Shown here: piece by piece, positions 41,313 through 48,975 of the stretch | Numbering within the stretch: position 1 is the first letter of the stretch | Layout of the letters: every line of letters starts with the position of its first letter | Source of the DNA: Acidobacteriota bacterium | Lineage (GTDB): Bacteria; Acidobacteriota; Thermoanaerobaculia; UBA5066 | Direction: 5' to 3' | Assembly: GCA_008363385.1 (NCBI GenBank) | Contig: RHKY01000046.1 | Span: 1-64,000 of the forward strand | DNA: 64,000 nt | Made by a program: the position numbers and the translations under genes | The notes under the pieces: model-generated | Seen by the model: the letters and a program-made list of their open reading frames with translations, nothing else | Database searches by the model: none | What the model was told of the DNA's origin: nothing

Positions 41313-41885
41313 ATGACGCCTCCCGGGCGGAACAGCGACGCATCCGAGGTCGAGCTCGGGCGGTTGCCCGAGAAGCTGCGGCGTTTCTTCCTCTCCCGCG
41401 GCGTCCGCACCGAGGACGAGGCCCGGGACATGGCCCAGGAGACGCTCCTGCGCGTCCTGCAGCGCGTCGACCGGGGTGAGCTCCTCGAGTCGCCCGAGGC
41501 CTTCGCCCTCGGGGTGGCGAAGAACGTCTTCTTCGAGTACTGCCGGCGCCAGGTCCGGTCGAACGCCCAGGACGGGATCTCGAGCGTCGTGGAGCTGCCC
41601 GGGAACGAGAACCCGCTGACCGACGCGCTGGTGAACAGCCGCCGGCTGATCGTCCGGAAGGCCCTGACCCTCCTCCCGGACAAGATGCGCGAACTGCTCG
41701 TCCGGCGTTTCGTGGAGGAGGTCCCCTCCCGGACGATCGCCCGCGAGGAAGGGATCTCGACCGACGCGGTCGACATGAGGGTCTACCGCGCCAAGAGGGA
41801 GCTGAAGAAGAGGATGGAGGAGACCCGGCAGAAGCGCGACTACAGGCCGCCCGAGCCCGAGCCGCCCGAGGGCGGGGAGCCGTGA
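41313..41885 (+). CDS. ECF-type RNA polymerase sigma factor
   Basis: This 190-residue protein has sigma-70 region 2 near residues 12-80 ('TEDEARDMAQETLLRVLQRV', 'AFALGVAKNVFFEYCRRQV') and region 4 with a helix-turn-helix near 120-170 ('LPDKMRELLVRRFVEEVPSR', 'EGISTDAVDMRVYRAKREL'). It should direct RNA polymerase to a small regulon. The ATG at 41313 gives the usual ECF length. An earlier in-frame ATG at 41115 would add 66 residues of non-conserved sequence over a promoter-like region. The stop overlaps the next gene's GTG by 4 nt, and that gene looks like its anti-sigma partner. Confidence 0.88.
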   Translation: MTPPGRNSDASEVELGRLPEKLRRFFLSRGVRTEDEARDMAQETLLRVLQRVDRGELLESPEAFALGVAKNVFFEYCRRQVRSNAQDGISSVVELPGNENPLTDALVNSRRLIVRKALTLLPDKMRELLVRRFVEEVPSRTIAREEGISTDAVDMRVYRAKRELKKRMEETRQKRDYRPPEPEPPEGGEP

Positions 41886-42766
41886 GCGCCTCGCCGACGG
41901 GGCCGAGCGTCGAGGAGATCCGCTCGTACCTCCTCCACCGAATGTCGGAGACCGGCCGCGCGAGGTTCGAGGCCGCCTACTTCGAGAGCGACGCCCTGCT
42001 GGACAGGATCGAGGAGGAGGAGGACCACCTCGTCTCCGACTACGTCCTGGGGCGCCTCTCCGAGCCCGACCGGGTCCAGTTCGAGCGGCGCCTCCTCGGC
42101 GCCCCTTACTACCGGCAACGGGTCGAGACGACCACGCGGCTGAACCAGAAGGTCCGGAGGCCAGGGCTCTTCGAGCGGCCCCGGGGTCGCGTCCCGGACC
42201 CGAAGGGAGGTTTCCCGGCGGGGAAGGACCGGCGTCCCCGCCGCGGGGAGGGCGTCCCGCTCTTCCCGGGGCGGACCGGCTCGCTCGTCGCCGTGGCGCT
42301 CCTCGCCGTCCTCCTGGTCGCCGCCGTCGTCTCGGCGCTCCGGCTCCGGCGGGAGGTGGAGGCCCTGCGGAAGGCCGCCTCGCAGGGAGGGTCCGCGCCC
42401 CGCCCTGCCGCCCTGCAGCCTGCGGCGCCTCCGGTCGCGATCGTCCTCGACGCCTCTCCTGCCGAGCCGGGGCCGCAGGTGAGGCGCCTCTCGCGTCCGC
42501 CGGCGACGGGCCTCCTCCTCGTCCTCGGGCGCCAAGGGCCCGGCGACGAGCCGCTCCTGGTGACGCTGCTGGACGGGAGCGGCCGCCCGTCCTGGAGCAG
42601 CGGGCCTCGCGGCAAGAGCGGAGGCGAGGAGGGCGACCTGACGGTCCGGGTCCCGGCGGGGCCGCTCGCCGCAGGCGCGGCAGCGCTCCTGGTCGGGCCG
42701 GCACGGCCGCACGGCGCCCCGGCCAGCGCCGTCCTCGTCCTGGGGACGGGGTCCGGTCCGCGTTAG
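41882..42766 (+). CDS. Putative membrane anti-sigma factor
   Basis: This 294-residue protein has an acidic cytoplasmic N-terminus of about 90 residues ('YLLHRMSETGRARFEAAYFE', 'VLGRLSEPDRVQFERRLL') whose helices resemble anti-sigma or zinc-finger-like domains. No zinc ligands are seen. One transmembrane helix (about 135-155, 'LVAVALLAVLLVAAVVSAL') follows, then an exported Pro/Ala/Gly-rich part. GTGA overlap with the ECF sigma gene is the main reason for the call: such pairs are normally sigma and its membrane-bound inhibitor. Confidence 0.75.
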   Translation: MSASPTGPSVEEIRSYLLHRMSETGRARFEAAYFESDALLDRIEEEEDHLVSDYVLGRLSEPDRVQFERRLLGAPYYRQRVETTTRLNQKVRRPGLFERPRGRVPDPKGGFPAGKDRRPRRGEGVPLFPGRTGSLVAVALLAVLLVAAVVSALRLRREVEALRKAASQGGSAPRPAALQPAAPPVAIVLDASPAEPGPQVRRLSRPPATGLLLVLGRQGPGDEPLLVTLLDGSGRPSWSSGPRGKSGGEEGDLTVRVPAGPLAAGAAALLVGPARPHGAPASAVLVLGTGSGPR

Positions 42767-42800
42767 CTCCGCGCCGGCGGCGGCACTACCCCTCGTGAGG

Positions 42801-42870
42801 GGTGAGCCCGCGGGGCTCACCGATCCCCGCCCCGCCGCCGGCCCCCTCCTCCCCGGCGGCGGGGCCTTTT
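42801..42870 (+). terminator. Intrinsic terminator after the anti-sigma gene
   Basis: A first small hairpin (42801-42808 with 42814-42821) is followed by a 13-bp perfect stem (42829-42841 with 42853-42865) and then TTTT at 42867-42870. The second is a textbook Rho-independent terminator for the sigma/anti-sigma operon. Confidence 0.85.
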
Positions 42871-42905
42871 CGTCCCGCCCCGGGCCGGGGGCCCGACGCT
42901 GAGCC

Positions 42906-43673
42906 TCAGCGGTTCTTCCAGGCGGGGCCGCGTTTCTCGAGGAACGCTTCGAGCCCCTCCCGTGCGTCGTCCGTCGCGAGCAGGTCCCGGAGGTAGAACC
43001 GCTCCACGGCCGAGAGCGCCGAGAGGAGGTCGCCCGAGACCCCGAGCGCCATCGCCCGCTTGGCCAGGCGCAGGCTCGAGGCCGAGAAGGGCTCCAGCCG
43101 CTCCCGGATCGTCTCGAGCGCGTTGATCAGGTCGCCCGGGTTGACGAGGGCGTTGATCAGCCAGCGGCGCTCGGCGGCCTCCGCCCCGATGGCGGCCCCG
43201 CAGAGGATCAGGTCCGCGGCCTTGGAGCGACCGAGCCGGCGCTCCAGGACGACCGACGCCACCGCCGGGAAGAGGCCGAAGCGGATCTCCGGGAAGCCGA
43301 ACGTGGCCGTCGTCTCGGCGAAGACGAAGTCGCACGCCAGCGCGAGCTCCGCGCCCGCAGCCAGCGCCCGCCCCTGGACGAGCGCCACGGTCGGCACCTC
43401 CAGCGTCAGGAGGAGCCGCACCAGCGAGTGGTAGGCCCGGACGGTGTCCTCCGCCGCGGCCGACGCGAGCTCGCGGACGTCCAGGCCGACGCAGAAGTCG
43501 CCCCCGCGCCCCGCGATCGCGATCAGCTTGACCTCGCGCCGCCGGGCGGTCTCGCGGATCCGCTCTTCCAGCCCCAGGATCCCCGTCCGGTCGAGGGCGT
43601 TGACCGGCGGACGGTAGAGCGTGATGGTCGCGACCGAGCCGTCCAGCGTGAGGGAGACCCCTCCGCTCTCCAT
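42906..43673 (-). CDS. Enoyl-CoA hydratase/isomerase (crotonase) family protein
   Basis: This 255-residue crotonase-fold enzyme acts on an acyl-CoA. The oxyanion-hole segments GRGGDFCVGLDV (about residues 55-66) and GRALAAGAELALACDF are present, as is PEIRFGLFPAVA around the second acid position. The details, with 'AYHSLVRLLLTLEVPTVALV' and 'LFPAVASVVLERRLGR', resemble cyclohexa-1,5-diene-carbonyl-CoA hydratase (Dch) more than FadB-type hydratases, but this is by eye. No other aromatic-degradation gene is near. The ATG has an AAGGAGG site upstream. The gene converges with the sigma/anti-sigma operon. Confidence 0.85.
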   Translation of the reverse strand: MESGGVSLTLDGSVATITLYRPPVNALDRTGILGLEERIRETARRREVKLIAIAGRGGDFCVGLDVRELASAAAEDTVRAYHSLVRLLLTLEVPTVALVQGRALAAGAELALACDFVFAETTATFGFPEIRFGLFPAVASVVLERRLGRSKAADLILCGAAIGAEAAERRWLINALVNPGDLINALETIRERLEPFSASSLRLAKRAMALGVSGDLLSALSAVERFYLRDLLATDDAREGLEAFLEKRGPAWKNR

Positions 43674-43821
43674 CCGTCCCCTCCTTCGCGGGCGGGAGTC
43701 CGCGGCGGGCCAAGCCCCCGCGGGTGCCGCCCACGACGTGCCGACAGACTAGCAGGCGGGGGCGCGCCGCGCGAGGGCGCCGGCGACGCCCGTCGAACGC
43801 GACGGCGGAAGGGTGAGGAGA

Positions 43822-43898
43822 TGGTCGGGGCGAGTGGATTTGAACCACCGACCCCACGGTCCCGAACCGTGTGCGCTACCAGGCTGCGCTACGCCCCG
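43822..43898 (-). tRNA. tRNA-Pro (anticodon CGG)
   Basis: The 77-nt minus-strand sequence folds as a full cloverleaf. The acceptor arm CGGGGCG pairs with CGCCCCG. The anticodon loop TTCGGGA gives anticodon CGG, and the T-loop is GGTTCAAATCC. The 3' CCA is encoded (43822-43824). It reads proline codon CCG, frequent in this GC-rich genome. Confidence 0.96.
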
Positions 43899-43918
43899 AC
43901 CTCAGGCGTGGGCCGCGA

Positions 43919-43947
43919 AACATAGCATCCCTCGCGCGTCCGCACAA
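43919..43947 (-). promoter_or_regulatory. tRNA-Pro promoter
   Basis: TTGTGC (43942-43947) and TATGTT (43919-43924) on the minus strand are separated by exactly 17 bp. The -10 lies 20 nt before the tRNA 5' end. Confidence 0.6.
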
Positions 43948-43990
43948 CCCTCCGGGAGCCCTCACGTCAGCCGCCCGCCCCGGCCCGGCC

Positions 43991-45757
43991 TCAGCGCGGC
44001 GGAGGAGGCGAAGGGACGGCGGCCTCGCCGCCGCTCCGCGGGTCGGCGACCCCGACCAGGGTCCCGTCGGGCCGGACCTCGACGCCGTGGACGATCCCGA
44101 TGGGATCCCTCGGCCTCAGGTCGTGCCCCCGTGCGGCGAGCCCCGCGAGCGTCTCCGCGCGAAAGGCTCCCCTCTCCACGAAGACGGCGTCCGGCAGGTG
44201 CTGGTGGTGGGCCCGGGGAGCGGCCACCGCCTCGGCGAGGGGCTGTCCGAGCGGCCCCGCCCGGAGGAAGACCTGCAGGACCGTCGTGGGGATCGTCGAC
44301 CCGCCCGGCGAGCCGAGGACCATCCGCAGGCGGCCGTCCTCGAGGACGATCGTCGGCGTCATGGAGGAGAGCGGGCGAGCGCCGCCGCGAACGGCGTTCG
44401 CGGCTCCCTGGACGAGGCCGAACAGGTTCGGCCGGCCGGGTGCGGTCGCGAAGTCGTCCATCTCGTTGTTCAGGAGGACCCCGACGCCCGGGACCCAGGA
44501 GCCGTTCCCGAACGTGCCGTTGAGAGTCGTCGTCAGGGCCACCGCCGCCCCGTCGGAGGTCGCCACCGACAGGTGCGTCGTCTGCTCGCTCTCGCGCAGC
44601 CCCGCTCTCACGCCGGCCGACGGCGTCGCCCTCGTCGGGTCGATGCTCCCCGCGAGCTCCGCCAGGCGCGACGGGGACAGCAGCCGGCGGACCGGGACCT
44701 CGGCGCAGGCCGGATCCGCGAGCCAGCGGTTGCGGTCCGCGAAGGCGCGCCGCTCGGCCTCGAGGAGGAGGTGGAGCCCGAGCGAGCCCCAGGTCCCGCG
44801 CCAGCCCACCGGCCCGTCCCCGAGCTGTCCGAGGATCGACGAGAGGAGGAAGCCGCCGGAGGACGGGAGCGGCATCGTCACGAGCTCCCACCGCTCGAAC
44901 GGGACGACGTGGGGCGGACGCCAGACCGGACGGTAGCCGGCGAGGTCGGAGGCGGCGAGGACGCCGCCCTCCGACCGGACCCAGGCGACGACCGCGTCGG
45001 CGATCGGCCCCTCGTGGAAGGCGTCCGCGCCGCGTTCGGCGATGGCCGCGAGCGTCGCGGCCAGCTCCGGCTGCCGGAACAGGCTCCCGGCCGGAAGCGG
45101 GCGACCGCCCGGGAAAAAGACGCGCCGGCTCTCTGGGTGCGAGGCGAAGACCGCGCGCTCCTCCACGAGGTCCGAGGTGAGCTCCCGCGGGACGCGGAAG
45201 CCCTCGCGCGCGAGCCTCTCCGCCGGGGCGAGCAGGGAGCGCCACGGCAGCCGCCCGAGCCTGCGGTGGGCTTCCGCCAGGCCCCGGACGGTCCCGGGGG
45301 TGGCGACCGCCAGGCCGCTCGTCAGCGAGGCGCCGGCGGGCAGCCGCCCCTCCCCGGCCAGGAAGGTCCGTTCCCACGCTCCGGCAGGCGCGGTCTCGCG
45401 GAAGTCGAGGGCGAAGAGGTCCCCGGCGGGGAGCCGCGCGACGAGGAAGCCGCCGCCAGCCAGGTTCCCCGCCTGCGGGAGCGTCGCCGCGAGCGCGAAC
45501 GCCGTCGCGACGGCGGCGTCGACGGCGTTCCCTCCCGCGGCGAGGACCTCGGCCCCGGCCCTTGCAGCCTCCTCAGAGCCCGCCACGACGACGCCCCGGC
45601 TCGACGACCGGACGCGCGCCGGCCCGTGCGGCGCCCCGGGAACGCTCGGCGACGAGACGACGGCCGCATCCGAGGCGCCCGAGGCGCCCATCCCCGCAGG
45701 CCCCGCCGCCAGCGCCGCGGCGGCGGCGAGCGCGCAGGCCGTCCGTCGCGCGCTCAC
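43991..45757 (-). CDS. ggt: Gamma-glutamyltransferase (exported Ntn hydrolase)
   Basis: The enzyme transfers or hydrolyses the gamma-glutamyl group of glutathione and related compounds in the periplasm. It has 588 residues: a signal peptide ('ACALAAAAALAAGPAGMGAS'), a large subunit ending near residue 395, and a small subunit beginning at the autocatalytic Thr in EQTTHLSVAT. The GGNAVDAAVAT and LNNEMDDFA blocks and 'SSMTPTIVLEDGRL' are all present. The GTG start lies 10 nt after the stop of the kinase gene, so the two are co-transcribed. Confidence 0.93.
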   Translation of the reverse strand: MSARRTACALAAAAALAAGPAGMGASGASDAAVVSSPSVPGAPHGPARVRSSSRGVVVAGSEEAARAGAEVLAAGGNAVDAAVATAFALAATLPQAGNLAGGGFLVARLPAGDLFALDFRETAPAGAWERTFLAGEGRLPAGASLTSGLAVATPGTVRGLAEAHRRLGRLPWRSLLAPAERLAREGFRVPRELTSDLVEERAVFASHPESRRVFFPGGRPLPAGSLFRQPELAATLAAIAERGADAFHEGPIADAVVAWVRSEGGVLAASDLAGYRPVWRPPHVVPFERWELVTMPLPSSGGFLLSSILGQLGDGPVGWRGTWGSLGLHLLLEAERRAFADRNRWLADPACAEVPVRRLLSPSRLAELAGSIDPTRATPSAGVRAGLRESEQTTHLSVATSDGAAVALTTTLNGTFGNGSWVPGVGVLLNNEMDDFATAPGRPNLFGLVQGAANAVRGGARPLSSMTPTIVLEDGRLRMVLGSPGGSTIPTTVLQVFLRAGPLGQPLAEAVAAPRAHHQHLPDAVFVERGAFRAETLAGLAARGHDLRPRDPIGIVHGVEVRPDGTLVGVADPRSGGEAAVPSPPPPR

Positions 45758-45767
45758 GCGGCCCGTC

Positions 45768-48700
45768 TCACCTCAGCTCGACGTGGAGCTTCCCCGCGGC
45801 GTCGAACTCGAGCTTCAGGCTCCGGCTCTCCCCTCCGGGCACGGACGTCTTGTACGTCTCGTACGACCGGACGGAGCTGTCCGTGGCGATGACCCAGACC
45901 TTGAACTCGCCCGGACCCGACGCGACCGAGACGGTCCCCTCCACGAGCCCGCCGCGCCCTCTCTTCCCGAAGTCGAACGCCTTTCGGAAGATCTCCCGGT
46001 CGTTCAGCCGCACCATCACGTATCCGTCGTTGATCGGCGACTGCAGGGCGATCCGGAGGGTGGCGGTCGACGGCGTGGCGGCCGGGACCGGCGTCGGCGT
46101 CGGTTCGGCCGGCCGGACCGCGATGCGCACGGGGGTCGGGAGCGGCGTCGGCTTCTTCCTGCGAGCGGCCTCGGTCAGGCGTCGCTGCTCCTCGGCCGTC
46201 TTGGCGGCCCTGGCGAGCCTCTCCGAGGCCTCCGTCTTCAGCTGGAGCGCCTCCGGGCTCGCCGGGTCGAGCGCCAGCGCGGCCTCGGCCTCGACGACCG
46301 CACGGGCGTCGTCGCCCGCCGCGGCGGCCTCCCGGGCCGCCGAAAGCGCCTTCTCGACCTCGGCCGCGCGGGCGGCGGCCTGCTGCTGCTCGGCCACCAG
46401 CGCCTCGGCCTGGCCGACCAGGGCGCGGGCCTGCTGGGCCGCCTCCGACGCCGGGTCCTGCTGGATGATCTGGCGGAGGGCCTGGAGCGCCGGCTCGGCT
46501 TTCCCCTCCGAGAGGAGGCGGCTCGCCTCGGCGACGAGGGCCTTTCGTTGCTCCACCTGCCGCGCGAGGGCCTCCTGCCGGGCGGCCTCCTCCCGGGCAC
46601 GGACGGACTTCCGGTGCTGCCCGATCCCGACGACGACGGCGATGACGACGACCACCAGGGCCGCCCCGGCGATCGCGAGCGGCGGGATCCTCTTGCGGGG
46701 CGGCGCCTCGGGCTCGGCCGGCCTCGGCGGAGGAGGCGGCAGCGGCTCGAGGTGGACCTCGGGGATGCCGATGTCCTGCGGTGGCGCGGCCGGGACCCTC
46801 GTGGGCGGAACCGGTGCCCGACCCGGGGGAGGCGGCGGCGGACCCGGCGGAGGGGCCGGCTTCGGGGCCGGGGAGGCCAGGCGGGCCAGGGCGGCCGCGT
46901 CCGTGATGATCTCCGTGGGACGGCTGTCCAGGTCCGGCGGGGGAACGGGAGCGGCCGGCGGAGGGGCCGCCGCCGGTGCGAACGGCGCCGGCGCCACCCC
47001 GCGGGGGGCCGGCTCCGGCTCCACCGGCGGGGGGCCCGCCGGCGGCACCGCCGGAGGCGGCGGCTCGGAGACGAGCGCCTTCATCGCCCAGGCCGGGAGG
47101 ATCTCGGTCTTGCCGGAGAGCCCCGCCTCGCCGGGCGGGGGGACGAGCGGCGCCGGAGGAGGGCTGGGAGGCGCCCCGAAGCCTCCGGGAGGGGCCTGCA
47201 AGAGCTCGGTCGGCGCGTCGGCCCGTCTGCGCGACGGGGGCTCCTCGTCCAGGGGCTCCGGAGGAGCGATCGGCCTCATCAGGAGCTCCGTCGGCGCGTC
47301 GGCCGAAGGGCGCGCGGGAGCCTCGGGCACCGGCGGGGAGACGACCGGGATCAGGAGCTGGGTCGGCGCGTCCGAACGGCTGCGCGGCGGCGGCTCCATG
47401 GCCGCCGGCTCCGGGGGAGGAACCGGGCGCATCAGGAGCTCGGTCGGGGCGTCCGCCCCGGGCCGCGACGGGGGAACCGCCGGAGCCGGCGCCGGAGGGA
47501 CGAAGGCCGGCATCAGCTCGGTCGGCGCGTCCCGGCGAACCTCCGACGGGCCGCGACCTCCCCGGGCCGCGGTGGGCTCCGCCTCGGCGGACCGGGCGGC
47601 CTCCGGTCCACCCTCGACGACCTCCGTCGACGCGCCGCCAGCCCGCGGCGGCGCCTCGGCGCCCTGCTCGTCGAGGTCCCAGTTCGGCGCGCTCGCCTCC
47701 ACCGCCTCTTGGAGCACCGGCTCGGGCGGGGGGAGCGGCCACTCGATCGGGACCGTCAGGGGCGGTCCGGCCTCCGGGGGTGGCGCCGCGGCCGGGCGCT
47801 GGATAGGGGGCACCACGGCGGAGGCGAAGCTGGCGGGGCGGCCGTCGACGGCCTGGATCGGCCCGAGCTTCTCGGCCTCGGCGACCATGTCGCCGAGGTC
47901 GCGGAGCATCTGCCGCTCCTCCTCTCGGGCCTTGAACTCGTAGAGGGCCAGCGCCAGGTCGTTGCCCCGCTGGTACCGCTGCGCCGGGTCCTTGGAGAGG
48001 ACCTTGTCGAGGACGGCGACGAACTCGGGCGGGATCGAGGCGTCGTAGGTGTCGGGCGGGGTGAAGGCCTCGTGGACGATCTTGTACGAGATGGAGGTCA
48101 GGTTGTCCGCCGTGAACGGCTTCTTCTTCGTCAGGAGCTCGTAGAGCGCCACCCCGAGGGAGAAGAGGTCCGACCGGCCGTCGACGGTGTCGCCCGTGAC
48201 CTGCTCCGGCGACATGTAGTTGGGGGTGCCGAGGAACTGACCCGAGGAGGTGAGGGTCGAGCTCTCGATCTTGGCGATCCCGAAGTCGGTGATCTTCACC
48301 GCCCCCTCGGGGGTGATGATGATGTTGGCCGGCTTGACGTCCCGGTGGACGATCCCGCGCCGGTGGGCGTAGTCGAGCGCCTCGGCCACCTGGCCGACGA
48401 TCTCGGCGATCCGCTCGTAGGCGAAGGGGTGCCTCTCCTGGAGGAGCTGCTTGAGGTTCTTCCCCTCGACGTACTCCATCGCGATGAAGGACGTCATCGT
48501 CGAGGGGTCCTCGCCGACGTCGTGGACCGTGACGATGTTCGGGTGCGACAGGATCCCGGCCGCCTGCGCCTCGCGCATGAAGCGCTCCCGGAACTCCTTG
48601 GCCTCCTGGTCGTCCTCGGCGGCCGCCCGGATCGTCTTCAGCGCGACCATCCGTCCGATGACCGGGTCGCGGCCCAGGTAGACGATCCCCATCGCCCCCT

Positions 48701-48779
48701 TCCCGAGCTCGCGCACCACTTCGTAGCGCCCCAGCTTTCGCGGGGCGCTCGGCGGCAGGGATGCGGAATCTGGTGGCAG
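45768..48779 (-). CDS. Transmembrane serine/threonine protein kinase with repeated DAPTELL motifs
   Basis: A PASTA-less Hanks-type kinase of about 1003 residues. The kinase domain (about 15-285) has GKGAMG, catalytic Lys48 in VALKTI, HRDVKPAN with Asp147 and DFG at 165-167. Residues about 330-650 are Pro/Ala-rich and contain DAPTELL-type motifs five times, plus SRPTEII and GKTEILP. A transmembrane helix ('LAIAGAALVVVVIAVVVGIG') lies near 690, followed by a helical TPR-like region and a beta-rich C-terminal domain. The kinase homology (KLGRYEVVREL) starts upstream of the first GTG at 48719, so a CTG at 48779, 4 nt after GGGAGG, is the likely start. Confidence 0.85.
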   Translation of the reverse strand: MPPDSASLPPSAPRKLGRYEVVRELGKGAMGIVYLGRDPVIGRMVALKTIRAAAEDDQEAKEFRERFMREAQAAGILSHPNIVTVHDVGEDPSTMTSFIAMEYVEGKNLKQLLQERHPFAYERIAEIVGQVAEALDYAHRRGIVHRDVKPANIIITPEGAVKITDFGIAKIESSTLTSSGQFLGTPNYMSPEQVTGDTVDGRSDLFSLGVALYELLTKKKPFTADNLTSISYKIVHEAFTPPDTYDASIPPEFVAVLDKVLSKDPAQRYQRGNDLALALYEFKAREEERQMLRDLGDMVAEAEKLGPIQAVDGRPASFASAVVPPIQRPAAAPPPEAGPPLTVPIEWPLPPPEPVLQEAVEASAPNWDLDEQGAEAPPRAGGASTEVVEGGPEAARSAEAEPTAARGGRGPSEVRRDAPTELMPAFVPPAPAPAVPPSRPGADAPTELLMRPVPPPEPAAMEPPPRSRSDAPTQLLIPVVSPPVPEAPARPSADAPTELLMRPIAPPEPLDEEPPSRRRADAPTELLQAPPGGFGAPPSPPPAPLVPPPGEAGLSGKTEILPAWAMKALVSEPPPPAVPPAGPPPVEPEPAPRGVAPAPFAPAAAPPPAAPVPPPDLDSRPTEIITDAAALARLASPAPKPAPPPGPPPPPPGRAPVPPTRVPAAPPQDIGIPEVHLEPLPPPPPRPAEPEAPPRKRIPPLAIAGAALVVVVIAVVVGIGQHRKSVRAREEAARQEALARQVEQRKALVAEASRLLSEGKAEPALQALRQIIQQDPASEAAQQARALVGQAEALVAEQQQAAARAAEVEKALSAAREAAAAGDDARAVVEAEAALALDPASPEALQLKTEASERLARAAKTAEEQRRLTEAARRKKPTPLPTPVRIAVRPAEPTPTPVPAATPSTATLRIALQSPINDGYVMVRLNDREIFRKAFDFGKRGRGGLVEGTVSVASGPGEFKVWVIATDSSVRSYETYKTSVPGGESRSLKLEFDAAGKLHVELR

Positions 48780-48934
48780 AGAACCTCCCTCGACGCCGGA
48801 GTCCGTCGCTGGTCTGTCAGCCCGTCGGAGCCGGTGAAGGATTCTAGGGGCGCGCCAAACCGGGTGTCAACGAACGGCCCGGTCCCGCTCCCCGCGGCGA
48901 GCCCGGACCGCTCGGACGCCGGCGCCCGCGCACC

Positions 48935-48940
48935 TATAAT
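48935..48940 (+). promoter_or_regulatory. EF-G2 -10 box
   Basis: A perfect TATAAT lies 35 nt before the ATG. An AGGAGG ribosome binding site sits about 8 nt before the ATG. The -35 region (near 48912) is poor. Unlike several other genes here, this one has a conventional leader. Confidence 0.6.
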
Positions 48941-48975
48941 CGCCGCTCGCGCGATTCGGCGCAGGAGGATCCCGT

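Noticed and set aside
43790-43805. Hairpin after tRNA-Pro as a terminator
   Set aside because: The stem is only 6 bp with no T-run; evidence is too thin.
48717-48719. GTG 48719 as the kinase start
   Set aside because: It would cut into the conserved YEVVREL strand of the kinase domain; the homology continues upstream.
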